64,000 bases of DNA. It comes from Pseudaminobacter sp047739745 (lineage in GTDB: Bacteria > Pseudomonadota > Alphaproteobacteria > Rhizobiales > Rhizobiaceae). The notes under the pieces are model-generated. The model saw only the letters and a program-made list of their open reading frames with translations, made no database searches and was not told where the DNA came from. The translations under genes and the position numbers were made by a program. This document shows, in pieces, positions 38,240 to 47,806 of this stretch (position 1 is its first letter; every line of letters starts with the position of its first letter). The DNA is taken from the NCBI RefSeq assembly GCF_047739745.1, contig NZ_JBLLVA010000008.1, positions 62,001 through 126,000 of the forward strand, read 5' to 3'.

Positions 38240-39565
38240 TCAGACCCTGTCGAACATGGCAGACTCGGCTGACGGTGGATTGAGAAACACGTCGCGCGGC
38301 CACTCCACCTGAACGACGGCGCCTTTGCCGCGCTCATTGGCGTTGTAGAAGGACAGGGTTGCGCCCGAGCGCTCGAGCAGGGTCTTGGCGATGAACAAGC
38401 CGAGCCCCAGCCCGCCGCCGGGCTCGGTGCCCAGGCGGGTCGACATATAAGGCTCGCCGATGCGGTCAATGATCTCGGGCGGGAAACCGCGGCCGTCGTC
38501 GATCACCTCGAAGACGACATTTCGATCATCCCAGCGCCAGCGGATGGTGACGGTGCTGACGGCGAAATCGACGGCGTTCTCCACCAGGTTGCCGAAACCG
38601 TAGATGACCCCCGGATTGCGATGCCCCACCGGCTCGGGGCCGATCTGCTCGCCGGGTTCCAGTTTGATGGTGATGCCGAAATCGCGATGCGGTGCGATCA
38701 CTTCCTCGACCAGGGAGGTCAGCGGCAGGCGTGCCATATGCTCTTCCGTGGTCGACGACAGGCTGGTCAGCCGCGTCAGGATCTGACGGCAGCGCTCGCT
38801 TTGCGTGCGCAGCAAGGTCACGTCCTCGTGGTATTTCGAATCCTTTCCGAGCGCCCTTTCCATCTCCTTGGCGACCAGGGCGATGGTGGCGAGCGGCGTG
38901 CCGAGCTCGTGGGCGGCGGCCGCCGCCAGCCCGTCCAGCGCGGAAAGGTGCTGTTCGCGCTGCAGCACGAGTTCGGTCGCGGCAAGTGCATTGGCGAGCA
39001 TCCGCGCCTCCTCGGCTACCCGCCAGGCATAGACGGCGGTAAAGGCAAGTGTCGACAGCACGGCCAGCCAAATGCCGGCGACATAGAGGAACGGCATCGG
39101 CAACTCGTTGCCGTCGATCCAGGGCAACGGCAGGTGGAAGAACACCAGCAGCGTCGCCATGACCGTCACCAGCGCGCCGAGCAGGGCGGTCAGCGCCAGC
39201 GGCAGCGAGGTGGCGGAGATGACGACGGGCACCGTCATCAACAGCGAGAACGGATTGGTCAGGCCGCCGGTCATGTAAAGCAGGCCGGCTAGCTGTATCG
39301 AATCGAAGGTCAGTATGCCGAGTGCCGCAAGCGGCTTCAGCCGATGGGCGGCGGGATAGCGGAAGGTCAGGAGCAGGTTGAGCCAGGCCGAGCAGGCGAT
39401 CAGCGCAAAACACAGGCTCACCGGCAACGGAAACGCCAGCCAATAGGCAACGATGATGACGGTGGCGCTTTGCCCGATGATCGCCAACCAGCGCAGCCGG
39501 ATCAGCGTATTCAGCCGCAGCCGGTGCGGTTGCTGGAAGTCGGGCGTCTGCAGCATTCTGATCAT
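38240..39565 (-). CDS. actS: Redox sensor histidine kinase ActS (RegB/PrrB family)
   Basis: A 441-residue membrane kinase with six N-terminal helices. Between helices lies the quinone-binding heptapeptide GGLTNPF (residues 100-106). The phosphorylated His219 is in AAAAHELGTPLA, and the redox-active Cys259 in SERCRQILTRL corresponds to Cys265 of RegB. The ATPase domain has NLVENAVDFA, DDGRGFP and GGGLGLGLFIAK. It therefore has all known RegB sensing features. It lies between hrpB and actR on the same strand. Confidence 0.96.
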   Translation of the reverse strand: MIRMLQTPDFQQPHRLRLNTLIRLRWLAIIGQSATVIIVAYWLAFPLPVSLCFALIACSAWLNLLLTFRYPAAHRLKPLAALGILTFDSIQLAGLLYMTGGLTNPFSLLMTVPVVISATSLPLALTALLGALVTVMATLLVFFHLPLPWIDGNELPMPFLYVAGIWLAVLSTLAFTAVYAWRVAEEARMLANALAATELVLQREQHLSALDGLAAAAAHELGTPLATIALVAKEMERALGKDSKYHEDVTLLRTQSERCRQILTRLTSLSSTTEEHMARLPLTSLVEEVIAPHRDFGITIKLEPGEQIGPEPVGHRNPGVIYGFGNLVENAVDFAVSTVTIRWRWDDRNVVFEVIDDGRGFPPEIIDRIGEPYMSTRLGTEPGGGLGLGLFIAKTLLERSGATLSFYNANERGKGAVVQVEWPRDVFLNPPSAESAMFDRV

Positions 39566-39602
39566 GCGGTCTTATGCTCCGCAGACCGCCGCGCGCCAAG
39601 CA

Positions 39603-42065
39603 TTATTTGAGCCGCGGCTTGGCCCTGCTGGTGGCCGCCGCCGAGAGCGGATCTTCCGGCCAGACGTGCTTTGGGTAACGCCCGCGCATGTCGGCACGCA
39701 CATCGGCCCAGGAGCCACGCCAGAATCCCGGCAGATCGCGCGTGGTCTGGATAGGCCGGTGGGCAGGCGACAGAAGCTCGAGCGTCAACGGCACAGTGCC
39801 GCCCGCTATCGCCGGATGCCGGTCGAGCCCGAACAGTTCCTGCACGCGGATCGCCAAAACGGGTTGTTCGCCCTCATAGCTTATCGGCACCCGGCTGCCC
39901 GACGGTGCGTCGAAATGGGTGGGCGCCAGCGAGGCGATCCTGCGTTGCAGATCGTGCGGGACCAGCGACATCAGACCAGCCTGCACGGTGCCTGGATCGA
40001 TGCGCGCGAAGGATGCTTCTCCAGTGAGAAAGGGCAACAGCCAGTCATCGAGGCCGGCAAGCAATGCCGCGTCGGACATATCGGGCCAGGGCGGCCCAAG
40101 TCCCTGATGAAGCCAGCGCAGGCGGTCGCGCAAGCTTTGCGTCTCCTTGCTCCAGTCGAGCAGCGAAAGCCCGTGCTCGCGCAAGGCGTTGATGATGGCG
40201 CGGTCCGCATCCGCGCCGCTCGGTGCCGGCAGCATGCGCTCCGACAGGATGATCGCACCAAGCCGCACCGTTTCACGCACGCGCACGCCGCGCCGCTCGC
40301 GGTCGAAAGCGGTTTCGGTACGCCTTTCAAGCCGGGCGCCGAGCGTGTCGCGGATTTCGGTTTCCGAAACGGGCGCCGCAGCGGTGATGCGCGCATTCTG
40401 CGCCTTACCTTGCATATCGGCGACGACCAGATAGGCCGCGCCGGCAAGGGGGTCGGCCGGGTCGAGCGCCGCACCGCTGCCATTGGCAAGCAAGAAGCGA
40501 CCGCGTTCGCCGCGCGCTTTGGCGACACGGTCGGGCCAGGCGAAGAGTAGCAGGCGGCTGGGCGAAGGAGGTTCGCTTTCGGATGCGCTGGAGGCCCCAG
40601 CCTGTCTTGAAAGCCGTTGCGCCAGTTGGCGAGCGGATGCGGCGCGAGGCGAGCGTTCGCCGCGAAAGCGCGACAAACGTCGTTCCAGATCCGTGGCCTC
40701 GCCGCCGAGGCCACGTTCGGTGAGCAGGACGGCAAGCAGCGCCGCGTCCTCGGCACATCCGATCTTCGCCGCTTCCGCGACCATATGCGCGAGCCGGACC
40801 GGCAGCGCCAGCTTGCGCATTTCACTTCCCGATGATGTTAGCCGTCCGGCCGCATCGATGGCGTCGAGCGCGCGAAGCAGGGTCTTGGCCTCGGCAAGAG
40901 CGGGTGCAGGCGGTGGATCGAGGAATGCAAGTTGTGCTGGATCGGCAACGCCGAAGGAGGCGCAGTCGAGTACCAGGCCGGACAGATCGGCCTCGAGAAT
41001 TTCGGGCGGCGTGAAGGCGGGCAGTGCCGCCGTCTGCTCGGCACGCCAGAGTCTGATCGCGACGCCCGGCTGGGTGCGTCCGGCGCGCCCGGCGCGCTGG
41101 TCGGCCGAGGCGAGCGAAACACGCAGGGTTTCAAGGCGGGTCAGCCCGCTTGCCGGCTCATATTTCGGCAGGCGCGACAGGCCGCAATCGATCACCACCC
41201 TCACGCCGTCGATCGTGATCGAGGTTTCGGCGATCGCGGTGGCCAGAACCACCTTGCGGCGTCCAGCCGGCGAAGGCTTGATGGCCGCATCCTGCGCGCG
41301 GCCGTCGAGCATGCCGTAGAGCGGTGCGATATCGATGTTTTCGGCAAGCCGCCCCTGCAGCCGCTCGGCCGTGCGCTCGATTTCGCGCTGACCGGGGAGG
41401 AAAGCCAAGATGCTGCCGCTCTCAGCGGCGAGCGCCTCGCGGATGGCGCTTGCCATCGCTTCTTCCACTGGCATGCCGGCGGTGCGTTCGCGGTAGCGAA
41501 TGTCGATCGGAAAGCTGCGGCCTTCGCTCTCGATCACTGGCGCCGAGCCGAGCAGTTTCGCCACGCGCGCGCCGTCAAGTGTTGCCGACATCACCAGGAG
41601 CCGCAGGTCCGGCCGCAACGCACCCTGCACATCAAGCGCCAACGCCAGCCCGAAATCGCCGTCGAGCGAGCGTTCATGAAACTCGTCGAAAATGATCGCC
41701 GATACGTCCGGCAGATCCGGATTATCGAGGATCATGCGCGCCAGAATGCCTTCGGTCACGACCAGAATTCGCGTCCGAGCCGACATCCTGCGCTCCATGC
41801 GCATGGCATAGCCGACGGTGCCGCCGGGCTCCTCCCTGAGAAGCTCGGCCATGCGCCGCGCGGCAGCGCGCGCGGCCAGCCGGCGCGGTTCCAGAAGCAG
41901 TATCTTTCCGCTGCCGAGCCAGGGTGCGTCGAGCAGCGCCAGTGGCACCAGCGTGGTCTTGCCGGCGCCCGGCGGCGCCACGAGCACCGCCGCCGTTCCG
42001 GTGGTGAGCGCTTGCGCCAGCTCGGGCAGCACGGCAGTGACCGGAAGGTCAGGCAAGGCGGTCAT
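39603..42065 (-). CDS. hrpB: ATP-dependent helicase HrpB
   Basis: An 820-residue DEAH-like RNA helicase. Walker A (APPGAGKTT) is near residue 30, motif II reads DEFHER, motif III SATLD, and motif VI QRAGRAGRTQPG; the C-terminal HrpB-specific region ends in GRYPKHVWPEDP. HrpB proteins are widespread, with unclear substrate. Its ATG overlaps the stop of the upstream ABC ATPase gene (ATGA), so it is the fourth cistron of the importer operon, and actS follows after 37 bases. Confidence 0.94.
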   Translation of the reverse strand: MTALPDLPVTAVLPELAQALTTGTAAVLVAPPGAGKTTLVPLALLDAPWLGSGKILLLEPRRLAARAAARRMAELLREEPGGTVGYAMRMERRMSARTRILVVTEGILARMILDNPDLPDVSAIIFDEFHERSLDGDFGLALALDVQGALRPDLRLLVMSATLDGARVAKLLGSAPVIESEGRSFPIDIRYRERTAGMPVEEAMASAIREALAAESGSILAFLPGQREIERTAERLQGRLAENIDIAPLYGMLDGRAQDAAIKPSPAGRRKVVLATAIAETSITIDGVRVVIDCGLSRLPKYEPASGLTRLETLRVSLASADQRAGRAGRTQPGVAIRLWRAEQTAALPAFTPPEILEADLSGLVLDCASFGVADPAQLAFLDPPPAPALAEAKTLLRALDAIDAAGRLTSSGSEMRKLALPVRLAHMVAEAAKIGCAEDAALLAVLLTERGLGGEATDLERRLSRFRGERSPRAASARQLAQRLSRQAGASSASESEPPSPSRLLLFAWPDRVAKARGERGRFLLANGSGAALDPADPLAGAAYLVVADMQGKAQNARITAAAPVSETEIRDTLGARLERRTETAFDRERRGVRVRETVRLGAIILSERMLPAPSGADADRAIINALREHGLSLLDWSKETQSLRDRLRWLHQGLGPPWPDMSDAALLAGLDDWLLPFLTGEASFARIDPGTVQAGLMSLVPHDLQRRIASLAPTHFDAPSGSRVPISYEGEQPVLAIRVQELFGLDRHPAIAGGTVPLTLELLSPAHRPIQTTRDLPGFWRGSWADVRADMRGRYPKHVWPEDPLSAAATSRAKPRLK

Positions 42066-42709
42066 TCGGTGGCCCCGACATGGACGATCGGCCCGCCGGC
42101 CGCGCGCGCATCTGCTTCGTCATGGGTGACCAGCACCACCGGAAGCCCGCTGGTGCGGGCCTTGGCAAAGACGAGTTCGCGCATCTGGCTGCGCAATTCG
42201 GCGTCGAGCTTCGAGAACGGCTCGTCGAGCAGGAGCAGGCGCGGCGACGACAGGAGCGCCCGGGCAAGCGCGGCGCGTGCCTTCTGGCCTCCCGACAGCG
42301 TTGCCGGGTCGCGCGCCGCCATGCCTGCAAGGCCAACACCCTCGAGGGCGGCGTCGACAAGCGCGGATCGTGCCGCCTTTCCCTTCACCGAAGCCGGAAT
42401 GCCAAACGCCAGGTTGCCGCCGACCGACATATGCGCAAACAGCAGCGGGTCCTGGAACAGGATGCCGGCATGGCGATCCTCGGCCGGCCGCGCTGTGAAA
42501 TCGAAACCGTTGATGAGCACCCGGCCGGAGGCGGCAAAGGCCGGGTCGAGGAAACCGCCGATGAAGGCCAGAAGCGTCGACTTGCCCGAGCCGGACGGCC
42601 CCATGACGGTGAGCACTTCGCCGGGAAGGACGCGATGTGTGACGGCGACCAGTATCCGCCCGTTCAGCGCGATCGACACCCGGTCGAGAAACAGTCCCTT
42701 GTCGTCCAT
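42062..42709 (-). CDS. ABC transporter ATP-binding protein, YnjD-like
   Basis: A 215-residue ABC ATPase. Walker A is GPSGSGKST, the signature is LSGGQKARAALARAL, Walker B is LLLLDEPFSKLD, and the switch His is in VLVTHDEADA. The size and the order with a two-part permease and a binding protein match the E. coli YnjBCD system, whose substrate is unproven but which is related to thiamine and iron importers. It overlaps hrpB by four bases. Confidence 0.9.
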   Translation of the reverse strand: MDDKGLFLDRVSIALNGRILVAVTHRVLPGEVLTVMGPSGSGKSTLLAFIGGFLDPAFAASGRVLINGFDFTARPAEDRHAGILFQDPLLFAHMSVGGNLAFGIPASVKGKAARSALVDAALEGVGLAGMAARDPATLSGGQKARAALARALLSSPRLLLLDEPFSKLDAELRSQMRELVFAKARTSGLPVVLVTHDEADARAAGGPIVHVGATE

Positions 42710-42739
42710 CGATCTTGCTGATTTCCAATGAAGCGCGGC

Positions 42740-44419
42740 TCAGACCCTGAGGCCGCGACGGTGCCGGAATATCAGCGCCGGCACGATGGTGGCAACCGCA
42801 AAGCCCACAGCCGGAAGCAGCATCTGCAGGAAGGTGTAGACGCCAATGATGCGGCGATTGCCGCCAGCGGCGAGCGCAACCGCCTCGGTGGTGATTGTTT
42901 CAAGGCGTCCCGCACCGATCAGCACGGTCGGCAGGTACTGGCCGACCGACACCGCAAAGCCGACCGCCGCCGCCACCAGAATGGCGCGCAGCAGCATCGG
43001 CAGCTTCACCCGCAACATGGTTTCCAGCCGCGTCCGGCCCAGCCCTGCGGCCACCGCTTCATAGCGCTTGTCGAAGGCGCGCCACGGATCGGCAAGCGAC
43101 AGGAATACATAGGGCATGACGAAGATCAGATGCGCCAGCACCAGCGCCGGCAGGCTGGCGGCGGTGCCGGTAAGCAAAAACAGCAATTGCAATCCGAACA
43201 GGAAGGCGACCTGCGGCATGATCAATGGAAGATAGATCAGCAACAGCGCGCGGCGTCCGGCGATGCGACCGGTCTCATCTTCGCGCATGAGGCAGAGCAC
43301 GGTCAACGCGACGGCGATCAGTGTTGAAAGCGTGGCGACCAGCAGCGTCGTGCTCAATGGTGCAAGCATGCGTGGCGCGGTCGCCACCCAGCTCTTGGCG
43401 GTGAAACTCTGGGGCAATGCGTCCGGGAACTGCCAGAGGCCGGCGATCGACCACACCGCAAGCGTGGCGAGCCCCGCAAGCACCGTCGATGCCGCAAGCA
43501 TCATGGCGCCAAGCGCTGCCCGACCAAGCCACCGGTCGTGACGGAAGCGAAGCCCGCAGCGGCGCGCATGATCGCGAATTGCCGCACCTATATGTTCGAG
43601 CCCAATCCAGATCAGGATCGCCGCCGCGGTGACGCAAAGCTGCAGGAGCGCCCCGGCGGCCGCCATGAAGCGCGTGGCGAGCGCCGGATCGTTCATCCAG
43701 GCGAGGAGGCGCACGGCAAGCGGCGCCGGCGTTGTCGGACCGAGGATCGCGGCGACGTCGACCACCGAAGTCGAGAAGGCAATGACGGCGAAGACCGCCA
43801 GCCTGATCTGGCGATAGAGCGGCGGCCAGACGCCGTAGACGAAGCCGGCGATCCGGCCATAGCCGAGCGAGGCGGAGAGCGCCCTGGTGCGTGCGAGATC
43901 GATTTGCGGCAGTGCCGCCAGCGCAATCAGCAGCAGGAACGGTATTTCCTTCACGATCAAGCCGCCCATCATCGAGAGCCCGATGGGATCGTTGACGATG
44001 AGAAGATCGGGCGGCCGTTGCCAGCCGGTCAGCTCCGGCGAGATCAGCCGCGCGACCATGCCCGAGGGCGCGATGAGAAAGGCCAGCCCAAACGCCGCGG
44101 CCGCATGCGGCACCGAAAGCAGCGGCGAGACGATGTGCTGGGCGCGCGAGAATGTTGGGGTTCCGGCCCATGCGGCGATGAAAGCCGCAACGATCAAGAG
44201 GGCAATTCCGGCCGTCACCAGGCCGGAGGCCAAACCGAGCAGCGCCGAGGTGACGATGCCGGGCCGCGACAGGAGCTTGGCGAAATGATCCAGTGTGAAC
44301 TCCATTCCACCCAGTGCCGGCAGATAGCCGAAGGCCGGCAGCAGCGTGCCGGCAAGCCCGATGAGGATCGGACCCGTAAGGAGGATTACCGTCAGGGGGG
44401 GCCCGAGCCGCGTCAGCAT
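42740..44419 (-). CDS. ABC transporter permease, two fused domains, YnjC-like
   Basis: A 559-residue membrane protein with about twelve helices and two copies of the binding-protein-dependent permease domain. The EAA-type loops are ASLGYGRIAGFVYGVWPPL in the first half and AGLGRTRLETMLRVKLPML in the second. The duplicated layout equals ThiP/FbpB/YnjC. It lies between the binding-protein gene and the ATPase gene. Confidence 0.9.
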   Translation of the reverse strand: MLTRLGPPLTVILLTGPILIGLAGTLLPAFGYLPALGGMEFTLDHFAKLLSRPGIVTSALLGLASGLVTAGIALLIVAAFIAAWAGTPTFSRAQHIVSPLLSVPHAAAAFGLAFLIAPSGMVARLISPELTGWQRPPDLLIVNDPIGLSMMGGLIVKEIPFLLLIALAALPQIDLARTRALSASLGYGRIAGFVYGVWPPLYRQIRLAVFAVIAFSTSVVDVAAILGPTTPAPLAVRLLAWMNDPALATRFMAAAGALLQLCVTAAAILIWIGLEHIGAAIRDHARRCGLRFRHDRWLGRAALGAMMLAASTVLAGLATLAVWSIAGLWQFPDALPQSFTAKSWVATAPRMLAPLSTTLLVATLSTLIAVALTVLCLMREDETGRIAGRRALLLIYLPLIMPQVAFLFGLQLLFLLTGTAASLPALVLAHLIFVMPYVFLSLADPWRAFDKRYEAVAAGLGRTRLETMLRVKLPMLLRAILVAAAVGFAVSVGQYLPTVLIGAGRLETITTEAVALAAGGNRRIIGVYTFLQMLLPAVGFAVATIVPALIFRHRRGLRV

Positions 44420-44509
44420 ATGACGGCAAGGCCAAATGGCGAGGGCACACCGCTTGGTACTGCCGGGAGGGGGGTGCTTGCCGCTCCGGCCAACTGACTG
44501 ATCATCTGT

Positions 44510-45733
44510 TCAGTTCGCCACGCCGTAGCGGCGTTTCCACTCGACTTCCAGCCGTTCCATCCAGCTCGGATGCGGTTCGTTAAGTGCGGGCCCGAGCTCG
44601 TCTGGCTTGAGCGTGGCTGCGCCGAGATCGAGCGCCTCGAAACCGGCCTTATCCTCGGGGGACAGCTTCGAGACCGCAAGCACGGTCGGGTCGCCCCAGA
44701 TTTTCGGGTCCTGCTTGCGCAGTTGCGCTTCCGGCGAAATCAGGAAATCGGCGGTCACCAGGGCACCGGCCTTGGCGGCGGCGTTGTAGGGAATGGCGAC
44801 GAAATGCGTATTGGCGAGCGTGCCGCGCGGGAAGACGAACGACCGCACCGTGTCGGGCAATTCGCCATTGGCGATGCCGCTGGAGGCCTCCGAGGGATTG
44901 AAGGCGAAGATGATGTCGACCTCGCCGTCGGCCAGAAGCTGTTTCATTGCAGGATAGTTCTGCGGAAACGCCTTGCCGCTGCGCCACAGCAGCGGATTCA
45001 ACGCGTTGAGATAGGCAAAGAGCGGCGCGGTGGCCGTTTCGAACGAGGTATCGTCTACCGGCTGTTGCAGAACGGCAGGGTCAGACACCAGTTCTGTCAG
45101 AACCTGCTTGAGAAACGACAGGCCGGTGAAATCCGGCGGCTGCGGATAGGAGAAGCGGCCAGGATTGCTCTTGGCCCAAGCCAGCAGTTCCTTCGCCGAT
45201 TTCGGCAGGGTGGCGGCGTCGATGCTGGCCGAATCGTAGAAGAACACCAGCTTGGCCATGCCCCATGGACTTTCGAGGCCCTCGATCGGTACCGTGAAAT
45301 CGGTGCGGATAGTCGGCTTGCCGTCGACGTCGACGAACTTCCAATTGGGCAGCTTTTCGGCCCATCCCGGTGAGAACAGGAGGCCCTGCCGTTTCATCGA
45401 GGCGAAATTCTCGCCATTGATCCAGATCAGGTCGACCGTACCGCTCTCGTCACGGCCGGCTGCTTTCTCGGCAAGCACCTTGGCGACTGCGTTGGCGGTG
45501 TCGTCGAGCTTCACATGCACAAGCCTGATGCCGTAGCGCTTCTGCAATTCGCCGCCGGCCCATTCGAGATAGGCGTTGATGTTTTCCGCGCCGCCCCAGG
45601 CATTGAAATAGACGGTTTCGCCTCTGGCTTCGGCCAGAACGTCTTGCCACTTTGACGGATCGGGACTTCCGGCGCCAAGAGCTTGAAACGTCAGCGCAAG
45701 GAGCGCCGCCGCGGTCAAAACCGTTCTTCTCAT
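44510..45733 (-). CDS. ABC transporter substrate-binding protein, YnjB-like
   Basis: A periplasmic binding protein of about 407 residues. The N-terminal RRTVLTAAALLALTFQALGAG is a signal peptide. The mature part contains VYFNAWGGAENINAYLEW, LIWINGENFASMKRQGLL and IPYNAAAKAGALV, characteristic of the YnjB family. The start at 45733 has a GGGG site; an in-frame ATG at 45754 would add seven residues. I looked upstream for a thiamine riboswitch and found none, so the ligand stays unknown. Confidence 0.88.
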   Translation of the reverse strand: MRRTVLTAAALLALTFQALGAGSPDPSKWQDVLAEARGETVYFNAWGGAENINAYLEWAGGELQKRYGIRLVHVKLDDTANAVAKVLAEKAAGRDESGTVDLIWINGENFASMKRQGLLFSPGWAEKLPNWKFVDVDGKPTIRTDFTVPIEGLESPWGMAKLVFFYDSASIDAATLPKSAKELLAWAKSNPGRFSYPQPPDFTGLSFLKQVLTELVSDPAVLQQPVDDTSFETATAPLFAYLNALNPLLWRSGKAFPQNYPAMKQLLADGEVDIIFAFNPSEASSGIANGELPDTVRSFVFPRGTLANTHFVAIPYNAAAKAGALVTADFLISPEAQLRKQDPKIWGDPTVLAVSKLSPEDKAGFEALDLGAATLKPDELGPALNEPHPSWMERLEVEWKRRYGVAN

Positions 45734-45940
45734 CAAAATTCGCCCCGGCTTCATCTGCCGTCGCGATTGAGCATCGTTGCCGCACCCAGGTCAATGCACG
45801 CTGCACTCTCCAACCCTCACTTCGGTGTGAGGCGTGTGTGGTGACTTGCCGCCGCTTGTCTGCTATCACTTGGCATTGATCGGGCTTCGTCAATTCGTCA
45901 TGCAAATCGCCTATGGCATCGAGGCGGCGAGGAACAGACG

Positions 45941-46111
45941 ATGCGATATGCGATTAATTACACTCCGGGGCCAGAGTCCGTTCTGACGAGCGTCGCAGCC
46001 AGTTGGCTTGGCCGAACTCCGTTCACCGGACTTGCCGTCGTGGCGTCCGCCATCGATTGGCAGGTGCCGGCCGTGCATACCGTATGGCGACAGGGACGCC
46101 GCGTGGCATGA
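45941..46111 (+). pseudogene. Truncated DUF1045 (phosphonate metabolism) gene remnant
   Basis: A 56-codon frame with a strong GAGGA site. The first 30 residues (MRYAINYTPGPESVL, then ASWLGRTPFTG) match the start of the DUF1045 family, normally about 230 residues and usually encoded next to phnN. After that the similarity stops, and the frame ends at TGA 46109-46111, overlapping the phnN start (ATGA). It looks like an internal deletion that fused the DUF1045 start to phnN; the short frame may still couple translation of phnN. Confidence 0.6.
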
Positions 46112-46734
46112 TGGTCTCGGCCTCTATCGAGCGGGAGCAGGCCCGCGTCACATTTCCGATCCGCAACGGCGTCTTCATCGCCGTGGTCGGCCCCAGCGGT
46201 GCCGGCAAGGACACCGTCATCGACTATGCGCGCGAGCGTTTTACCGGTGATGACGCTGTCGCGTTCGTTCGCCGTACTGTCACGCGGCCGTGCGACAGCG
46301 GCAGCGAGGAGCACGATACGTTGGACGAAGCGGCCTTCGCGCGGGCCGAGGCGGCCGGCGCTTTCGCCCTTTCATGGCAGGCGCACGGCCTCAGCTACGG
46401 CATACCGGCAAGCGTCGACCAGGCGATCGGCGATGGCCGCATCGTCGTCGCCAATGTCTCGCGCGGCAAGATAACGGCGCTGCACCAGCGCTATGAGAAT
46501 GTCGCCGTTGCCGTGATCACCGCGAAGCCGGAGGTTCTGAGCGAGCGTCTTGCGGTGCGCGGGCGCGAAACGCGCCAGGAGGTTCTCGCTCGGCTCGCCC
46601 GGGCCTCGGCCATGGAAACAGCGGGCGCCGGTGTCGTCACTATCGACAATAGTGGCGAACGCTCCATCGCCGGGGAACGGTTCGTCGCTGTCATTCGCAA
46701 GGCAATTGCTTTCGCCGATGTCGGCCGTTTCTGA
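46108..46734 (+). CDS. phnN: Ribose 1,5-bisphosphate phosphokinase PhnN
   Basis: A 208-residue P-loop kinase of the guanylate-kinase fold. Walker A is VVGPSGAGKDT, followed by FVRRTVTRPCD and the PhnN segment FALSWQAHGLSYGIP. PhnN phosphorylates ribose 1,5-bisphosphate to PRPP in the carbon-phosphorus lyase pathway. No phnG-M genes lie near, so here it may serve PRPP supply or be a leftover. The start is ATG 46108 or 46111, coupled to the DUF1045 remnant; earlier in-frame starts overlap that remnant. Confidence 0.9.
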   Translation: MMVSASIEREQARVTFPIRNGVFIAVVGPSGAGKDTVIDYARERFTGDDAVAFVRRTVTRPCDSGSEEHDTLDEAAFARAEAAGAFALSWQAHGLSYGIPASVDQAIGDGRIVVANVSRGKITALHQRYENVAVAVITAKPEVLSERLAVRGRETRQEVLARLARASAMETAGAGVVTIDNSGERSIAGERFVAVIRKAIAFADVGRF

Positions 46735-46744
46735 GAGGCCGGGT

Positions 46745-47632
46745 TCAGTCCATCGCCATGAGATTTGGCGCGCCTGAGGCCGAGGGCAGGTAGCGCTCGA
46801 TCAGTTGCTCGACCTCGGCGTTGCGGGCGCGCGCGGAATCGCCGCCCATCACCACCACCACCAGGTTACGGCCACCCCGCTTGACAGTCGTGGCGACATT
46901 GAAGCCCGAGGCGCGAATATAGCCTGTCTTGATGCCGTCGACCCCGTCGACATCCTTCAGCAGCCCGTTGTGCCCGCGGATTGCCTTGCCGTTGTAGACG
47001 AAGGACTGCTGCGAGAAATAATGGAAGTGCTGGGGGAAGCGCTTGCGCAGGCTCATGCCCAGCAGAGCCATGTCACGCGCCGTGGTCCTCTGCGCCTCGT
47101 CCGGAAGGCCGGAAGCATTGCGGAAGACGGTGCCGCGCATGCCGATTTGCCGCGCCTTGGCCGTCATCGCCGCGGCGAACTGACCTTCCGTGCCGCCCAG
47201 GAATTCGGCTACCGCTGCCGCCACGTCGTTCGCCGATTTGACGGCCAGCGCCTGGATTGCGGTTTCCACGTCGATCGACTGGCCTGGCCGCAGGTGAAGT
47301 TTGGAGGGAGGCTGCGCGGCAGCATGGGCCGAAACCGGGATCAGCGACGACTTCGAAATCCGACCCTCCTCCAGCGCCTCGAACAGCATGTAGAGCGTCA
47401 TCATCTTGGTCAGCGACGCTGGATAGCGTGGCGCTTCGGCGTTTGTTTGAAACAGCACTTTGCCGCCGTTCCCGTCGACCACGATCGCCGCGTGTTTGGA
47501 CGATACCGGCTCAGGTGCTTCGACGGTGTTCAGCGTCGACGTCGTCGAACATCCCGCGACCGCGCTAATGAGCAGCAGGATCGCCGCGACTTTGCGCAAC
47601 GAGGGTGCAACGAAATGGAAGGCGTTTCGCAA
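46745..47632 (-). CDS. D-alanyl-D-alanine carboxypeptidase (S11 family), lipoprotein-like
   Basis: A 295-residue penicillin-binding protein of the PBP5/6 type. The signal region ends in a lipobox (AVAGC, Cys28). The three active-site motifs are SLTK (Ser73), SAN and KTG (GIKTGYIRASG). It trims pentapeptides in peptidoglycan. It lacks the C-terminal anchor domain of E. coli PBP5, consistent with a lipid anchor instead. It converges with phnN with ten bases between stops. Confidence 0.92.
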   Translation of the reverse strand: MRNAFHFVAPSLRKVAAILLLISAVAGCSTTSTLNTVEAPEPVSSKHAAIVVDGNGGKVLFQTNAEAPRYPASLTKMMTLYMLFEALEEGRISKSSLIPVSAHAAAQPPSKLHLRPGQSIDVETAIQALAVKSANDVAAAVAEFLGGTEGQFAAAMTAKARQIGMRGTVFRNASGLPDEAQRTTARDMALLGMSLRKRFPQHFHYFSQQSFVYNGKAIRGHNGLLKDVDGVDGIKTGYIRASGFNVATTVKRGGRNLVVVVMGGDSARARNAEVEQLIERYLPSASGAPNLMAMD

Positions 47633-47806
47633 CGAGAACCTGTTCGTGTGGGCTGTTCAAGGGCCGGGACCCCAGGCGTTACAGCCTTGGACGGAATATC
47701 GCAATCCGGTTTTTCCGGAGGGACGCCGGACCGCTTCGCGAACTGCGTGTTTGAAATTTTCAACGGAGCGTCGCAAAATGCCGCCTCAACAGCTCACGGA
47801 GTGGTC

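Noticed and set aside
45734..45940. Thiamine riboswitch upstream of the YnjB-like importer
   Set aside because: The conserved CTGAGA and related thi-box blocks are missing; only a small CCTCAC/GTGAGG hairpin is present.
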